A stretch of 64,000 nt of DNA from contig NC_092520.1 of the NCBI RefSeq assembly GCF_037038585.1, positions 4,209,501-4,273,500 of the forward strand, given 5' to 3'. Positions within the stretch are counted from its first letter, which is position 1, and the number at the start of each line of letters is the position of its first letter. The position numbers and the translations under genes were made by a program. Positions 24,113 through 36,585 of the stretch are shown here, in pieces. The notes under the pieces are model-generated. The model saw nothing but the letters and a program-made list of their open reading frames with translations. It ran no database searches and was not told where the DNA came from. This DNA comes from Patagioenas fasciata. Its lineage: Eukaryota > Chordata > Aves > Columbiformes > Columbidae.

Positions 24113-26907
24113 CTTGTTCAGAAAGGCAGCAGCATCCTAGGTACTGGTAACCAGCTCCTCTCAAAGCACAGGAACTTCTGGGCCCCAGGGGAAGACACAA
24201 AAGGTGATATTTAATGCTTCTCCAATTTTAAAATCTGTGACAACATGAAAGACGATATTCTGTTTCTAAAACTGTAATCTATCTTCTTCATTCCACCTCT
24301 ATCCCTAAGGCTGGAGGCAATTAGAGCAGGGGTTGCAGTTTGCGCAGATTAACAATTCTGGCTGCAATAGATCAAATGGAAAAGCAAGTTCTAGCCTCCT
24401 GAATTTCTCATGCCACAGCCTCCTCCTCTCAACTTACACCACCTGGAGACCCTCCTCATGTTGCAGTGGTGGTGGCACTGCATAGACAGATGGGTGACAT
24501 CCTAGGAAGAGTGTACCATGCTGAGACCTTCTCAATCACGTGCCTTCAGAATTATTTAATTATTTTAGTTTTCTAACAACTAGTACGATACCAAGTTGGA
24601 ATGGGTTGAGTTTGCTGCTGGGACAAGCCCTGGCCCAGTGGTTTAATGTATAAAAGTGTGGGCCAGTTTTAGGGGCTGTAAGACTGAGATAGGGGAGTTA
24701 AGTGCTCAAATCCCAGATAAAGAAATTCTTTATATGACTTCAGACCATTCACTTGGCATCTCAAAAGAGCTGGGATTTTCCAAATGGCTTTTATATTTAA
24801 AGGTCTGCTTTAACATGAAACATGCATCCATATGCCCACAGGCAGCTTGGAAAACCTCTCCTGTGAGTGCTAAGCTTTATCACTTTTAATGTTTTGATGG
24901 AAAAAGGAAGCAGAGTCACTGAAGTCACTTCCCATGGAAACCATGAACCCTCCTTTATTCACTATCACAGACATCACAGCACGGCATGAAGTAACAGTGA
25001 GCAATGCTTCAGCTCTCAGTAACACTTGCTGTGGTTTAACTAGGTATCCTCTGGGTACTGAAGTCTGTGAGCCAGTGCTTTGAATATGGAAGGCCCAATG
25101 GTCTAGATGCCATCATTAGTTTCAGGTCTCTCCTGCATCTGCTGAGATGGTTCAGTTTTAGGGTCTGCCTAAAGAAAAGTCCCTGCTCAAAACACTATCA
25201 CAAGATGAGAATCTGTCTGGAAGAAAAAACTCAGTTTCATCAGAGAAAACTTGGAATGGAGAATAGTGAGTCTACACAAACCATGGTCTGGTCTGTACCA
25301 TCTTGCAGTCTAAGCATCTATATCTTGGTTGTGTGAGGTGTCATTCAGAAGTTCAGGCCAACCCTGAAGTCTTAAGCAGAAAACAACAACCAAGAAAATC
25401 ACCGGGAGAGGAAATCATGTGTTGGCAGCTCTCTGTCTGACCATGGTTTTACTGATCATTTTGTCCTGTAGAGTAGGTTTGGCAATTTGATATATTTCAT
25501 CGATTTTCCTAAATGCAGACTCTGAGCTATGTATTTTTGAGAACTGTCTATCACTTTATCTCATAAGTAAGCGTATATTTCTATTTAGGTATTGACTTTT
25601 CCTGTAAGAGGTTGTGAGTCAAGAGTGGAGGTCTCCCGAGAAGATGTGCTCTGGCATACTCAATCCCATATCAGTGCACTTCATAATGAGTGAATTTTAG
25701 TTACTTCAATGGTGCAGCAGGTCAACGATCATACTGGTTCCTTCCAGACCTGAGATTTCTGAATCATTGCTGGCACTTTCACTATGTCTCGTTGAGAAAA
25801 AATATCAGTTACAGATGTTTTTGTCCTCCATCGTCCTGTTCCAGCCTTGGTTAGGCCCAGCTGTGCTGTATATTTTAGGTGTTAAGGAGGGAAGGTGATA
25901 TGCAATCGTTACACATGTTGGCATTAACTTCTCACAGAAGAGAATGAACTCCATGATCAAAGAAAGACCACAGCTGATCTACATTTGGGCTGCTCACCTT
26001 AGATGTATTTCTCTGGAGAAATACCAGTTGCATGTTGCTTTTTTTCCACTGAACATGATGAAACATGGACCAAGCTGCTCTGCTCATCACATTCCAGCCC
26101 TTCCCTCCAAGCCCATACAGTGTTTTCAGGTATGCTCTAGTCATTCAGAAATGCCACTAATGATCATTACTCCCTTTTCATGTGCATTTTGAACCACAGA
26201 ATCTGCGATCCACAGAGTGTCTGTGTGCAAGATACTGTTAGAGGCTAGTACAAAATTCCTGGTGAGAATCTGGGAATTTCCCTGGATTTATTCATTGACA
26301 CTCCACAAAATGAGCATCAAGGATCACCATTCTGGCTTTATCTCATACTATTTTGCAGTGGGTTAAGTGACAAAGCTGAGAGCAATGGTGGTTCAGGCTT
26401 GGCTGTTCGTTGGAGGATTCTGTCATGAACTACTGAAAAATTGCATTGAATGTCCACTCTTAATCCAAACTCTGGATGTGTTGAGGTGGTCAGTTTTAAG
26501 CCGATGGCATCATTCCTTGAGGTAGCTGACTTGCCCTTTGGTGAGACATATAAGTGTAAGTGTCCCCTTTGACATCTGAGACGGCACCACAATCATCAGA
26601 GATTTGGTTGATGGGCTTGCAAAGGGATTCAGTTGTCTCTTAAACCCAACACCTGTGTTTACTTAGCTGACTCTGGACTACATTGATTGTGTTGACTACA
26701 GGCTCAGCTAGCGCAAACAAAAACACCGACTGCCTTTTGAGATGGCATCGGGTGTCTGACATGTCCACATGGGGCCGGATGATGTGACACGAGACCTGTT
26801 GTCTTCTGTGCCCTAAGGGAATGACAGCTGTAGGCCAGCAGGAAAGCCCAGCCAGCATCTCATGTAGCACTGGGTGGTTGTATTTAGGCAGCAACTGCGT
26901 TTCCATC
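24113..26907. other. Unique A/T-rich sequence, no gene seen
   Basis: About 2.8 kb with no CR1, one of the longer repeat-free stretches. Only frames under 95 residues. Confidence 0.5.
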
Positions 26908-27308
26908 CACAGAATCACAGAATCCCAGAATGTCAGGGATTGGAAGGCACCTGGAAAGCTCATCCAGTGCAATCCCCCCATGGAGCAGGAACACCCAGCT
27001 GAGGTTCCACAGGAAGGGGTCCAGGCGGGTTTGAATGTCTGCAGAGAAGGAGACTCCACAACCTCCCTGGGCAGCCTGGGCCAGGCTCTGACACCCTCAC
27101 CATGAAGAAGTTTCTTCTCATATTTAAGCGCAACCTCTTGTGTTCCAGTTTGTACCCATTGCCCCTTATCCTATCATTGATTGTCACCGAGAAGAGCCTG
27201 GCTCCATCCTCCTGACACTCCCCCTTTATATATCTGTAAACATTAATGAGGTCACCCCTCAGTCTCCTCTTCTCCAGCTCCAGAGCCCCAGCTCCCTCAG
27301 CACAGATC
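26908..27308 (-). mobile_element. CR1 LINE fragment, group C, about 400 bases
   Basis: Starts with CACAGAATCACAGAATCCCA. Longer version of the 2860 copy, running through TTGTACCCATTGCCCCTTAT to 'CCCCAGCTCCCTCAGCACAG'. Reverse-strand frames here are CR1 remnants. Confidence 0.93.
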
Positions 27309-27596
27309 CACTGCTGTGTGAGTTTAGATACATATCTCACATGCAGACATCCAATGCTGAGACATAAATGTAGGTATAATACCTTAAATTCAAACTGAAT
27401 CCCATTCTTTTATGTCCTCTCTATTCACTGTGTTTTCTACTTTAGAATATTTTAATAAACTTCTTATCACATATCGTAAAAATTTAAGGAAGACAGCTTG
27501 CTCCTGTGGTGGGAAATCGACTTTTTGCAGGTTCATACTCAGGTGATGGAGGGGAATGTCCCAGAATTGTCACAATAAATATTATTGAATAAAATG

Positions 27597-27847
27597 TCAT
27601 AGAATAGTAGAATAGTTTGGCTTGGAAGGGACCTTCAAACCTCACCCAGTGGCACCCCTGCCATGAGCAGGGACATCTTCACCAGCTCAGGTTGCTCAGA
27701 GCCCCGTCCAGCCTGGCCTGGGATGTCTCCAGGGATGGTTTGTCCACCACCTCTCTGGCCAACCTGGGACAGGCTCTCACCAACGTTAATTTAAAAAATT
27801 TCTTCCTCATGTCTGGCCTGAATCTCCGCTCCTTTACTTTAAAGCCG
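27597..27847 (-). mobile_element. CR1 LINE fragment, group A with private variant
   Basis: Tail at the left, then the usual group A 3' end. It carries CCAACGTTAATTTAAAAAAT where other copies have the reverse complement of ACAATGAGGGTGGTGAG. Only the copy at 32888 shares this. Confidence 0.92.
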
Positions 27848-27975
27848 TGGGTTCCTGGACCTGCCTTTTACCCCAGGACAGTGAGCAGCACAGCTGAGCT
27901 CCGCATCCGCTGCTGGCAAACCAGACACATCCTGGAGGTATGGGTAATCAGCAGAGCTGATATTTGGATATTCTT

Positions 27976-27996
27976 CTTTTTCTTTTTTTTTTTTTT
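27976..27996. repeat. Poly-T tract
   Basis: T-rich run with one C. No SINE body or duplicated flanks are visible beside it. Confidence 0.9.
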
Positions 27997-28260
27997 CCCA
28001 GATGAATAATATTGCCTCCATGTGCAAAAAGAATAAGGATTTCTGTGAGCAACAGGAAACTAATGCCTGAGATCATCATGGCAATATTTACTGCAGCCTG
28101 AAGTAATCTCTGCCTAGCTGTGATTTGCTGTTACGCACCAGAATAAGTTGCAGAAGAAAGGAAAATATAAATTTTATCAATGCAGTGTCTGAAACAAGGC
28201 CTCAGCTTATGAGGCAGTTGTGAAGGTGAAAGCTTGGAACATAAAGGATGAAAGCAGAAA

Positions 28261-29160
28261 TAACAAGCAAAAGAATACGCTGGGCCATGTGGGACTGGGA
28301 GGAGTTGAACTGGTGAGAAGTTGAGAAGTTGCTGCGAGATGTATAGTCTGAACACTGGTGGCATTTGGCTCCCTCATGGATTTACAAGGGGTCACCAGAT
28401 GGTCACACACGAAAAACAGATGGACCACATGATTATCTGCAAAAAAGGCACAACAGAGTCACTGCTGGATGTGAAAGTCTATAGCGATGCTGAAGGGCAG
28501 CAGTGATCATGAATTACTTATTGAAAAGATGACGAACGCATTAAAGCCCAAGGGAAGGATGGGTGACACTGGAGCTAAATTTAATCCTGCAAAGTTAAAA
28601 GACAAGTATTTGAGAGAGACAGAGAAGGTAATGCTTGGAGAGCGTTTCAGGCCATTAATCTGGAATGATAAAGAAATCTCAGTAGAGGCCAGATGGGAAA
28701 TATTTAAGGAAGCAATAGAGAACACAGTAGGGAACTTATTGGGAAGCCTAAGCAAACAAGGAGGAGCTGGACAAACATCAAAACAAGAGCATTAGAGGGA
28801 AAATGCAAACAGAGCCAAGGATTATGGGAGTGTGGAAATAAAAGCACAAAACAAAGCAGAGGAAAATTTCCAAAGGCAAATAAACCTTTTCAGGTCGCAG
28901 AGAAGCACCAGGAAAACAAAGTGTGAAAATGAGATGGAAGAAGATTGTGTTTGATGGGAACACCAGTGTGCCAGTGACAGGAGCACCAAGAGGAGTCCCG
29001 GTGGCCTGCGAGCAAATGTGAATGAAAAGGTGGATTCATGGAAAGAGCATTTTGCTGACCACTCTCATCTATCCGGATACAACCACACCAGACCAAGATC
29101 AAGATCGTAGCTTGCAAGACAAAAAAGCCATCGACTCTGAGCCGATTTCAGATGATTAAA
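28261..29160 (+). mobile_element. Decayed RTE-clade LINE fragment (endonuclease end and linker)
   Basis: Seen: two adjoining frames (28321-28506 and 28487-28795), offset by one base, read as one degraded protein. In order they show NTGG-WLPH, a KQMDHMII segment, SLLDVKV, then SDHELLI, KFNPAKLKD and RWEIFKEAIENT. A later frame (about 29020-29060) reads KVDSWKEHF. Known: RTE-type LINE endonucleases carry a QIDHI segment, then LLDVR, then a terminal SDH catalytic motif, followed by a linker with an xxWxEHFxxLL motif before the reverse transcriptase. The order and spacing match. The copy is broken by stops and at least one frameshift and cannot work. It is not CR1. It may run on to about 29640, but that part is not recognisable. 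Confidence 0.7.
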
Positions 29161-30007
29161 TAGAAAGGACTACACAGCAGCAACAGTCCCTTCCATCCTT
29201 TTAGCAATACATGTCCCAGGACAGTTGGAGGTCACCCTATGCCTAAGGAAAAAGATGAGAAATCAAATGATTAGTCACAAATAATGAAAATGTTTCTGCC
29301 ACCAGTGAAAGTATAAAGACCTACATTACAGAGCAGCAGGAAAAAATCACAATGGAAGTAATTGTCGACTGATTAAAGTACATAGGAAGCAATGGGTGAA
29401 AAATGCCAAAGCGTGGGAGAAGGTTACATCAAACGTCCATGTTCTGATTATGAGTAGAAAAAGAGTGAGAGTGGCAATTAAAGGTGGTTTTGAGGATTTT
29501 TGTTTGTTTTTTGAGAGAAGCACCATAGAAAGTAAGAAAATCAGATATGTTCCAGCTAAAAGTATTGTAACTACAGTTGCTCTCTGGAGCAGTAAGAGCA
29601 GGAGAAAGTTACGTAAACTCAGAAGCTGCACAAAGTAACTGTTAAAGTTTCATCATCTTCCCATACAGTGTACTAACAACCCAAGCTGAAATGGACCTCA
29701 TGACAACGGGTGTTATACCATTAAGATTCTTATCTCATGCATGTTTGCACCAGGAAATTGATAGACACATCAGGATTGGTGGTGATGGTCTTCACACATA
29801 GTAAAAATACTTTTGTTAACACAAAATTCCACTAAATGCTGAAGCGGATCATGTAGGAGAAGGGACAGCACCTGGAGAGAAAAAAATGCAGGAATCACAG
29901 AAGGGGAGAAGGACTTCTCTCAGCAGCAGCCACGTTCCCTCAGCTGGTGGTAAAATACCAGCCATATATTTGTTGGCAAAGCAGATATAACTACTTCCTC
30001 CCCACTT
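29161..30007 (+). other. Sequence after the RTE fragment, possibly its decayed continuation
   Basis: Frames at 29396-29638 on both strands are lysine- or leucine-rich but match no reverse-transcriptase block I can recognise. Confidence 0.3.
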
Positions 30008-30964
30008 CACAGAATCACAGAATGGACTGGGTTGGAAAAGACCTCAGAGATCATCCAGTCCAAGCCTTGGTCCAACTCCAGGCCGTTGACCAGATCATGG
30101 CACTAAGTGCCATGTCCAATCTCAGTTTCCAAACCTCCAGGGCCGGTGAGTCCAGCACCTCCCTGGGCAGCCATTCCAATGCTGACCACTCTCTCTGCAC
30201 AGAATTGCTTTCTAATCTCCAGCCTCAATTTCCCCTGGCAGAGTTGAAGCCCATGCCCCCTTGTCCTATTGCTGACTGCCTGGGAGAAGAGCCCAATCCC
30301 CACCTGGCTAGAACTGCCCTTCAGGTCGTTCTAGAGAGTGCTGAGCTCACCTCTAAGCCTCCTCTTCTCCAGACTAAACAAGCCCAGCTCCCTCAGCCTT
30401 TCCCCATAGGGCTTGTGTTCAAGTCCCTTCCCCAGTCTTGTTGCTCTTCTCTGGACCCGCTCCAGCACTTCAATCTCTTTCCTGACCTGAGGGGCCCAGA
30501 ACTGAACACAATACTCCAGGTGTGGCCTCCCCAATGCAGAGTACAGGGGAAGGATCACTGCCCTTGTCCTGCTGACCACGCTGGTTTGGATACAGGACAG
30601 GACACCATTGGCCTTCTTGGCCACCTGGGCACACTGTTGGCTCCTGTTGAGCTTCCTGTCCATTAGTGCCCCCAGGTCCCTTTCTGCCTGACTGCTCTCC
30701 AGCCACTCTGTGCCAGCCTGGAGCGCTGCAGGGGGTTGTTGTGGCCAAAGTGCAGGACCCGGTACTTGGCCTTGTTGAACTTCATCCCATTGGAATCAGC
30801 CCATTTTTCCAGTCTATCCAGATCCCTCTGCAGAGCCCTCCTGCCTTCCAGCAGGTCCACACTCCCTCCCAACTTGGTGTCATCAGCAAATTTGCTGATG
30901 ATGGTCTCAATCCCCTCATCTAAATCATCAATAAAGATGTTAAACAGGACAGGACCCAACACTG
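30008..30964 (-). mobile_element. CR1 LINE, about 960 bases, with reverse-transcriptase remnant (group E)
   Basis: Longest CR1 in the window. The left end is CACAGAATCACAGAATGGAC (tail). Read on the - strand, the right part translates to [12 protein letters not shown] and, about ten residues on, [12 protein letters not shown]. The latter is the FADD form of the reverse-transcriptase catalytic box. [15 protein letters not shown] follows. The frame later breaks, so the copy is dead. It is a different CR1 group from all others here. Confidence 0.93.
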
Positions 30965-32887
30965 ACAACAAAAAGACTAATTCATATTTCTCAGGCAGGC
31001 TGAGCATACCTGAGGACTTCCTCCAGAAAGAGTTTTTAAAGACATATTCCTTCAGTAATGCTGTTGCATACAAAGTCACTGCCTCAGAGAGTAAGAGTGT
31101 CTCCATGGAGCTGTATCAGTCTGAGATACCTACAGCATTGTCCTGGGCAACAGGTTCACCGGCCTTCAGTGGAGTAGGTACCAAACAGAAGGAACCACAG
31201 ATGTCATTTGGCCAAAGCAGACGCAAAGCAGAGCAATTTTAAGACTTAAGAAGCAAAGGGAAAAGACTCAGGTCAAGAGGAGAATCAAGGAGCAAACTGG
31301 AACAGCTGAAAAATGGTGGAGATAAGACAGAAAGCAAAGAGGTGGAAGAAGACCAAAGGAATACATTCAAGCTTGATCAGCATGGCTCAGTCAAGAGGTC
31401 ATCAACCATTAGTTATTATGTACACCACTTCCTATGAGTGACCTGGGTTATTGGGTGGGACTGGACAGAGAGAAGGGACTAAACCCCAGGGTGTGTAAAG
31501 ACCCAGAGAAGTCTCTGTCTGCTCCACCCATCCTTTGGCACTTTCTTACCTGTGTTGTCTACAAGGGCAACATTAATACTTTTCCTGACATTCAAGAAAA
31601 TCCACCTGAACGAGTTTAAAAAATATCCATGCATCATTCTGATCAGACACTGCCTGTGAATCCTGAGGACATAACCCCTATTCACATCAGTTTACAATTC
31701 AGAAATGGCCAAAAAATGGACCTCCAGGAAGCTGCATCCCATCTGAGGCTTTTGAACTTCATCACAATGTTCAACACACAAAAAGAACAGAGAAACCAAG
31801 AAGCTTCTAGGGATACCTCTCCTACTGAGGTGGTCTCACCATATAATTCAGAGCTTTTCTTTGTTCCTAAGAAATCTGTGTGTTTAGCCTCTTTTTCTAT
31901 GATATTAGGTTTTTGCATCAGTTCTCCTCTCTGCCTTCTACCCTCCACGTACTGTTGGCCAACAATACATCACTGTTGGCCAACAATACATCACTGTTGG
32001 CCAAAACAGAGAGGCTCGAGGGTAATTATATTTCCTTGGGCTTGGAAAAAGCAAGCTGCCCCTGGGAAGCCCAGGTCTCTTCACTCATTCACCCACAATA
32101 GTTTTTAAAACTGTAAACAATTTGGAGAGCAGAGTCCATCAGCCTCACCAAAACACTCAGTGGGAGGAAGTTACAGGCAGAGATAGCAGAAAATCTTTGT
32201 ATTATTCAAGGGAAAAGATAATCTGCTGAAAGAGCCATCTCTGTTGGAAATACGTCGTCATTACAGCTGGCACACACAAACATGTTTTTACCTTAGCAGG
32301 AATAATATACACAAGCCCCACTAGCCCGGCAAAGATATATTTCAGGTGTTTATATGTGGGAGCACAACAAACAAACATTAAAACAAACATTAAAACCTTC
32401 CTCACCTTTATATCTCAGGATAACTTCAGCACCCTCATTATTCTGTAAGGAAAAAGCAGTCTGTGTCTCCCATGGAGCCCACTCTTTGCTGCATAGCTCC
32501 ATCAATGTGCTTCAGAGGAAACCATGGGGCTCATGGTTTGGGATTTGGGTGGGAATTGAGCTCCTGGGGAGTTTTGCTGCAGGCAGGAGGGCAGAGTAAA
32601 AGGGAGCAAAGGAGGGAGATGAAAAGCATCAAATAGATTTGGTTTTGCCCACAGATATGAAATATGATATCACTAAAAGAATTAGCAGAAACTTCTGGGC
32701 CATTATACCTATGCCATGCCATCTCTGTCTCATAACTTGAGGCACAAAACATCACATTTCCAGCTATAATACATTTCTGCACCATCTTATCCAGTTATCC
32801 ATGCTCCGGAGGCAGCTTTCAGCTTAACTCACTCTTTTCCATCCCCAGTGCTTACATTCCCATGTATTTAGGCAGACCAATTATGTA
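30965..32887. other. Unique sequence, no gene seen
   Basis: Contains the 21-base tandem repeat. The 159-residue frame at 31629-32108 includes that repeat and is not convincing. Confidence 0.5.
31952..32004. repeat. 21-base tandem repeat, 2.5 copies
   Basis: Two exact 21-base units (31952-31972 and 31973-31993) and a partial third of 11 bases. Each contains the palindrome TTGGCCAA. Confidence 0.95.
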
Positions 32888-33205
32888 ACAAGGATGGGGA
32901 TAGACTTTTGAGCAGGGCCTGTTGCAATAGGACAAGGGGTAATGGTTTTAAATGCAAAAAAAAGATTCAGGCCAGACATGAGGAAGAAATTTTTTAAATT
33001 AACGTTGGTGAGAGCCTGTCCCAGGTTGGCCAGAGAGGTGGTGGATGAACCATCCCTGGAGACATCCCAGGCCAGGCTGGACGGGGCTCTGAGCAACCTG
33101 AGCTGGTGAAGATGTCCCTGCTCATGGCAGGGGTGGCACTGGATGAGCTTTGAAGGTCCCTTCCAACCCAAACTATTCTGTGATTCTATGATTCTGTGAT
33201 TCTAT
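32888..33205 (+). mobile_element. CR1 LINE fragment, group A with private variant
   Basis: Ends with four tail repeats (ATTCTGTGATTCTATGATTC and on). Carries TTTTTTAAATTAACGTTGGT, shared only with the 27597 copy. Confidence 0.93.
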
Positions 33206-33249
33206 CTTCATTCAGTTTGGCAAGGCAAGGCCAAGCAAGGCTTGCTCCT

Positions 33250-33750
33250 CCAACCTTCTTGCTCACTTCTTGAGGGGCAGTGGATGAATAAAAGGAAGCC
33301 AACACACCAAGCTTGGTGCTCAGGAAAGGAAACGAGAGGACCTTTATTTGCTACACAACATTATGGAATGAGGATCTTACTGCTGGACCTCTTCAGGTCA
33401 TCCTGGCCAAGGCTGGTGTAAAGTCAGGTTGACATCAGAGAGTTCAGCAAGTCCCTTTCCCTCTCTGTGTTCTCCTCCCATCTAAAGCTGTGTGTGCCTG
33501 TCCCCAGTGAGATGTCAGCTCTTTGCAGAAGGAACTGTCTCTTACTAATCCAGATATTGTTCCAGTGAGGGCTCCTGGTGCTCTTATCTCTTGCAGTAGA
33601 AACAAAGTTGGCTTGTTGTTGCAGGACTGTAATCGCAGCTGATACCACCCCACACACCCTTCTGAGATGGAGAAGACTGGCTTTTGCCTTTACCATTAAA
33701 TCCTGAGCTTTCTCTGCAGCTAACTCTTCTTAAGATTATATATATCTTCT
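33250..33750 (-). mobile_element. Possible solo LTR
   Basis: Read on the - strand there is a TATATATA stretch (33736-33744). About 400 bases later come AATAAA (near 33345), a pyrimidine-rich stretch and a perfect 14-base palindrome CACCAAGCTTGGTG (33305-33318). That TATA, then AATAAA, then C/T-rich order is typical of retroviral LTRs. The spacing is loose, no TG...CA ends or target duplication could be fixed, and no retroviral genes lie nearby. Bounds are approximate. Confidence 0.3.
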
Positions 33751-36585
33751 AAGCATTGCTGACCACTGTCTGCTTATTTCATTATGACCCCCATCCTTGG
33801 ATTCACAAGGCTTCTGTGTATTGATGCCTGTGTATTTGGGAACATGAACAAACAGCCAGTGGATCAATGTTCACTGGTGCAAACTTGCTGAGATAAAATA
33901 TTGGCTTCATTCATTAAACTTTAATGACTGACCTGCCTGACAAAGTCGAGGATGCAATAACTCCCATTTCTCTAGGCATGTTTAGCTATTGGGTAATTAC
34001 ACTTTAAGCTCAATGAACACTGTTTCTTTCAAAATATTTTCTCGCCACCAAGTTAAAAATATGTGTAATTAAACCTCAGAGGAGCACATCACGAATTTAC
34101 GGTCTGTGCGAGGCTGGTTTGAATGACAACCCACCAGGCTTCATGGCACCAGTGGTTCAGCTGCCCACAAGGAGATGCAAACCCATGAAGTCAGTGTCCA
34201 TCTGTCCTTTGGGGAACTTCACAATGAGGGAAGACTGCAGCCTAAAGAGAGGAGCTATTAAAGCAGGAAAAGATGCATATATCATCTGGTCTGGGGTACA
34301 TACCATGCTCGGTTACCATAGCAATGGACATTATAGGTAGCTTCAGAGGAGGAAGAGAGTGATTAGCAGACAGATAAGGGAGAAGACTGTGCCGTACCTT
34401 CTGCGGAGTGTTTTCATTAAGATTACAAGAAACGGGATCTGGATATTAGACAGCAGGTGTTTTCATTTTTGTCCTAACTTAACATTAGAAGTATCAGCAA
34501 CAAGGACATCCCTTGCTTCCCTCAGCATGAAATTCCACCAAATGAAAGATTTTCCCAGTATTTGGCCTCCTGTTGTCTTTATTTCCCACTATATGGTGCT
34601 TAATATTCTCAAGTGACAAGCAAAAGCACCCCAAGCCAATGTTTTCTTTTGAAACTTGGCTGCTCAAAGGCTAACTCCATCGAGTAATGATTTTGTGCTT
34701 TGGGCTAAAAACTCTCTTCCAAAGCTTCAGTGCATAGGTGAATTTTATCTTTTACATTAAAAGAAGGAGAAAGCTTTCAGAACCATTTTATCTTAGACTG
34801 ATAAAAGCAGAAGAATGGGGTGAAAAATGATGCTTTTTATTTAGCCTGGAGTTATTTTGCTCTCCTAGTCTGGATCCTGAACAAAATTATGCCTGTGTGT
34901 TCATTTTGCCCGGCCATTAAGCATCAACACTTAAGACTGGTACCACCCCACTTTCAGAAAAGGGTCTTGGCCACTCTGTAGGGGTATGAAGTTCCTACAA
35001 GTTTCTTTAACCAGGGAGAGAAGAATTAAAGGCAAATAAAAGCAAAATTAAATACAAATTAACCTATGTTAATGGGGTCGGTAATGGAAAGGCAATTCTT
35101 TATTCATCCTGCAAGGCAGCATCCAACTCATCAGTCAGCAAATGCCTCCTGGTCCATCAGATGGCACCTCCAGGACCCAGCAGCAATACCATAGGTTGCC
35201 CTTTTCTGACCACAATGGTAGGGGACACCGGGAGGAACTGGGGTTACCACAGGACGCAAATGTGCAGAAGACTAGGAAACCAGGTTTCATTGCTGAGGGA
35301 GCAAGGAAAGTGTGTCAACAGCTTTCTCCAACAATAGCATTTAAAAAATAGCTAAATATCGTCTATTGTTTCCTTTTTCTCCACAACACATGTTGCTGCA
35401 GGGCTTGTTTCAGCAATGTAGTACTTCTACCCACACATTTAACAAAGGCCATGGGTGTTTAGTGAAGCTCAGAGTCCTCTGCAGAAGTCAAGCCAGTGGA
35501 GCTTTAGCAAATGCAAATGTTAAGTGAGTGTTTAAGAGCTTTCTGGGATGAAAGTTGAATGTAACTTTGGAGTTTTGGACCAAAGACCTCTAGAGCTCCC
35601 GTCCAACATAGATTATTCTTTGAGTTTGCATCTTGAGAGCTGTCTCTGTAGCCCATATGCATGGTACACAGCTCTAACCTCACTCCTCCTTATTTCTCAC
35701 CTTGGCAATGTAAATCAGTCTTATTTTCCAGACTGTGCTTCAAGAGGATTTTCAGGTCTCTCATTGTCTGGGTAAAGAGCTTCATCCCATGCTTCAATAT
35801 TCTTTTTGGGCATGAAATCAGCAAAGTAGCTTGCAAGTAGGGTGCTGGCTCCCTGAATGCACCACGCAGATTTTTCAGTATGGATCAAGGGGGTAAATAC
35901 GGGCCACACAGTCTGGCTTTGATTTTCAAAGATTTCCACCTTCTCAAAGGGATTCTGATTCCACCCAAGTTATATGGGAAATAGAGACGAAGAAACCTCT
36001 AAGGATTTGAGGATCTAGAGGCATGGAACTGGGTGGATACCCCAGCGTGGCATTAGAAAGATGACAATACCCCTTCAATCTACAGATTGATCTGCCAGTG
36101 CCAAACCAAAGCTGTTCAAACAAAAGCGAGAAAACAAAAATTAAAATCCCTGTGCTTCACTCCCTTCCTTCTGTGACCTTATGAACGATCATGACTCCAG
36201 GCAGCATTCAACAGGGCTGAGGGTGTGACCTTTCATGAACTGAATGAACTCAACATCGCAGAAACAGGTCCTGAAAGCGTGACACGGTTTTCCCACCCAT
36301 TGGCCCTAGGGACATCAGTATCTGCAATGAGAGACTCAACATGCAGAGAAAAGTATCAAAGTCCAGTGAGCAGCTTGCTGGGAAACAACCACTCACTTCC
36401 CAGGAGCAGCTAATACAGACAGATGGACAAAAGCCCACATTCCCTTGGCTCCATAATACCTAAAAAGTAGATATTTGGCCTCAACATGGTGATAAAACTG
36501 TCTAAGTCCCCAGGCCTCCTCCTCTGTCCATGGAGAGAAGGAATTTAGGGGTGATTCAGTGAAGCTGAATGAGACCTTCTTTTCA
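33751..36585. other. Long repeat-poor A/T-rich stretch, no gene seen
   Basis: About 2.8 kb with no CR1 and no recognisable coding. 34620-34930 is especially A/T-rich and free of repeats and could hold conserved noncoding DNA. Confidence 0.45.

Noticed and set aside
29947..30666. 239-residue + strand frame
   Set aside because: It is the antisense of the CR1 at 30008-30964. The real coding trace is on the - strand.
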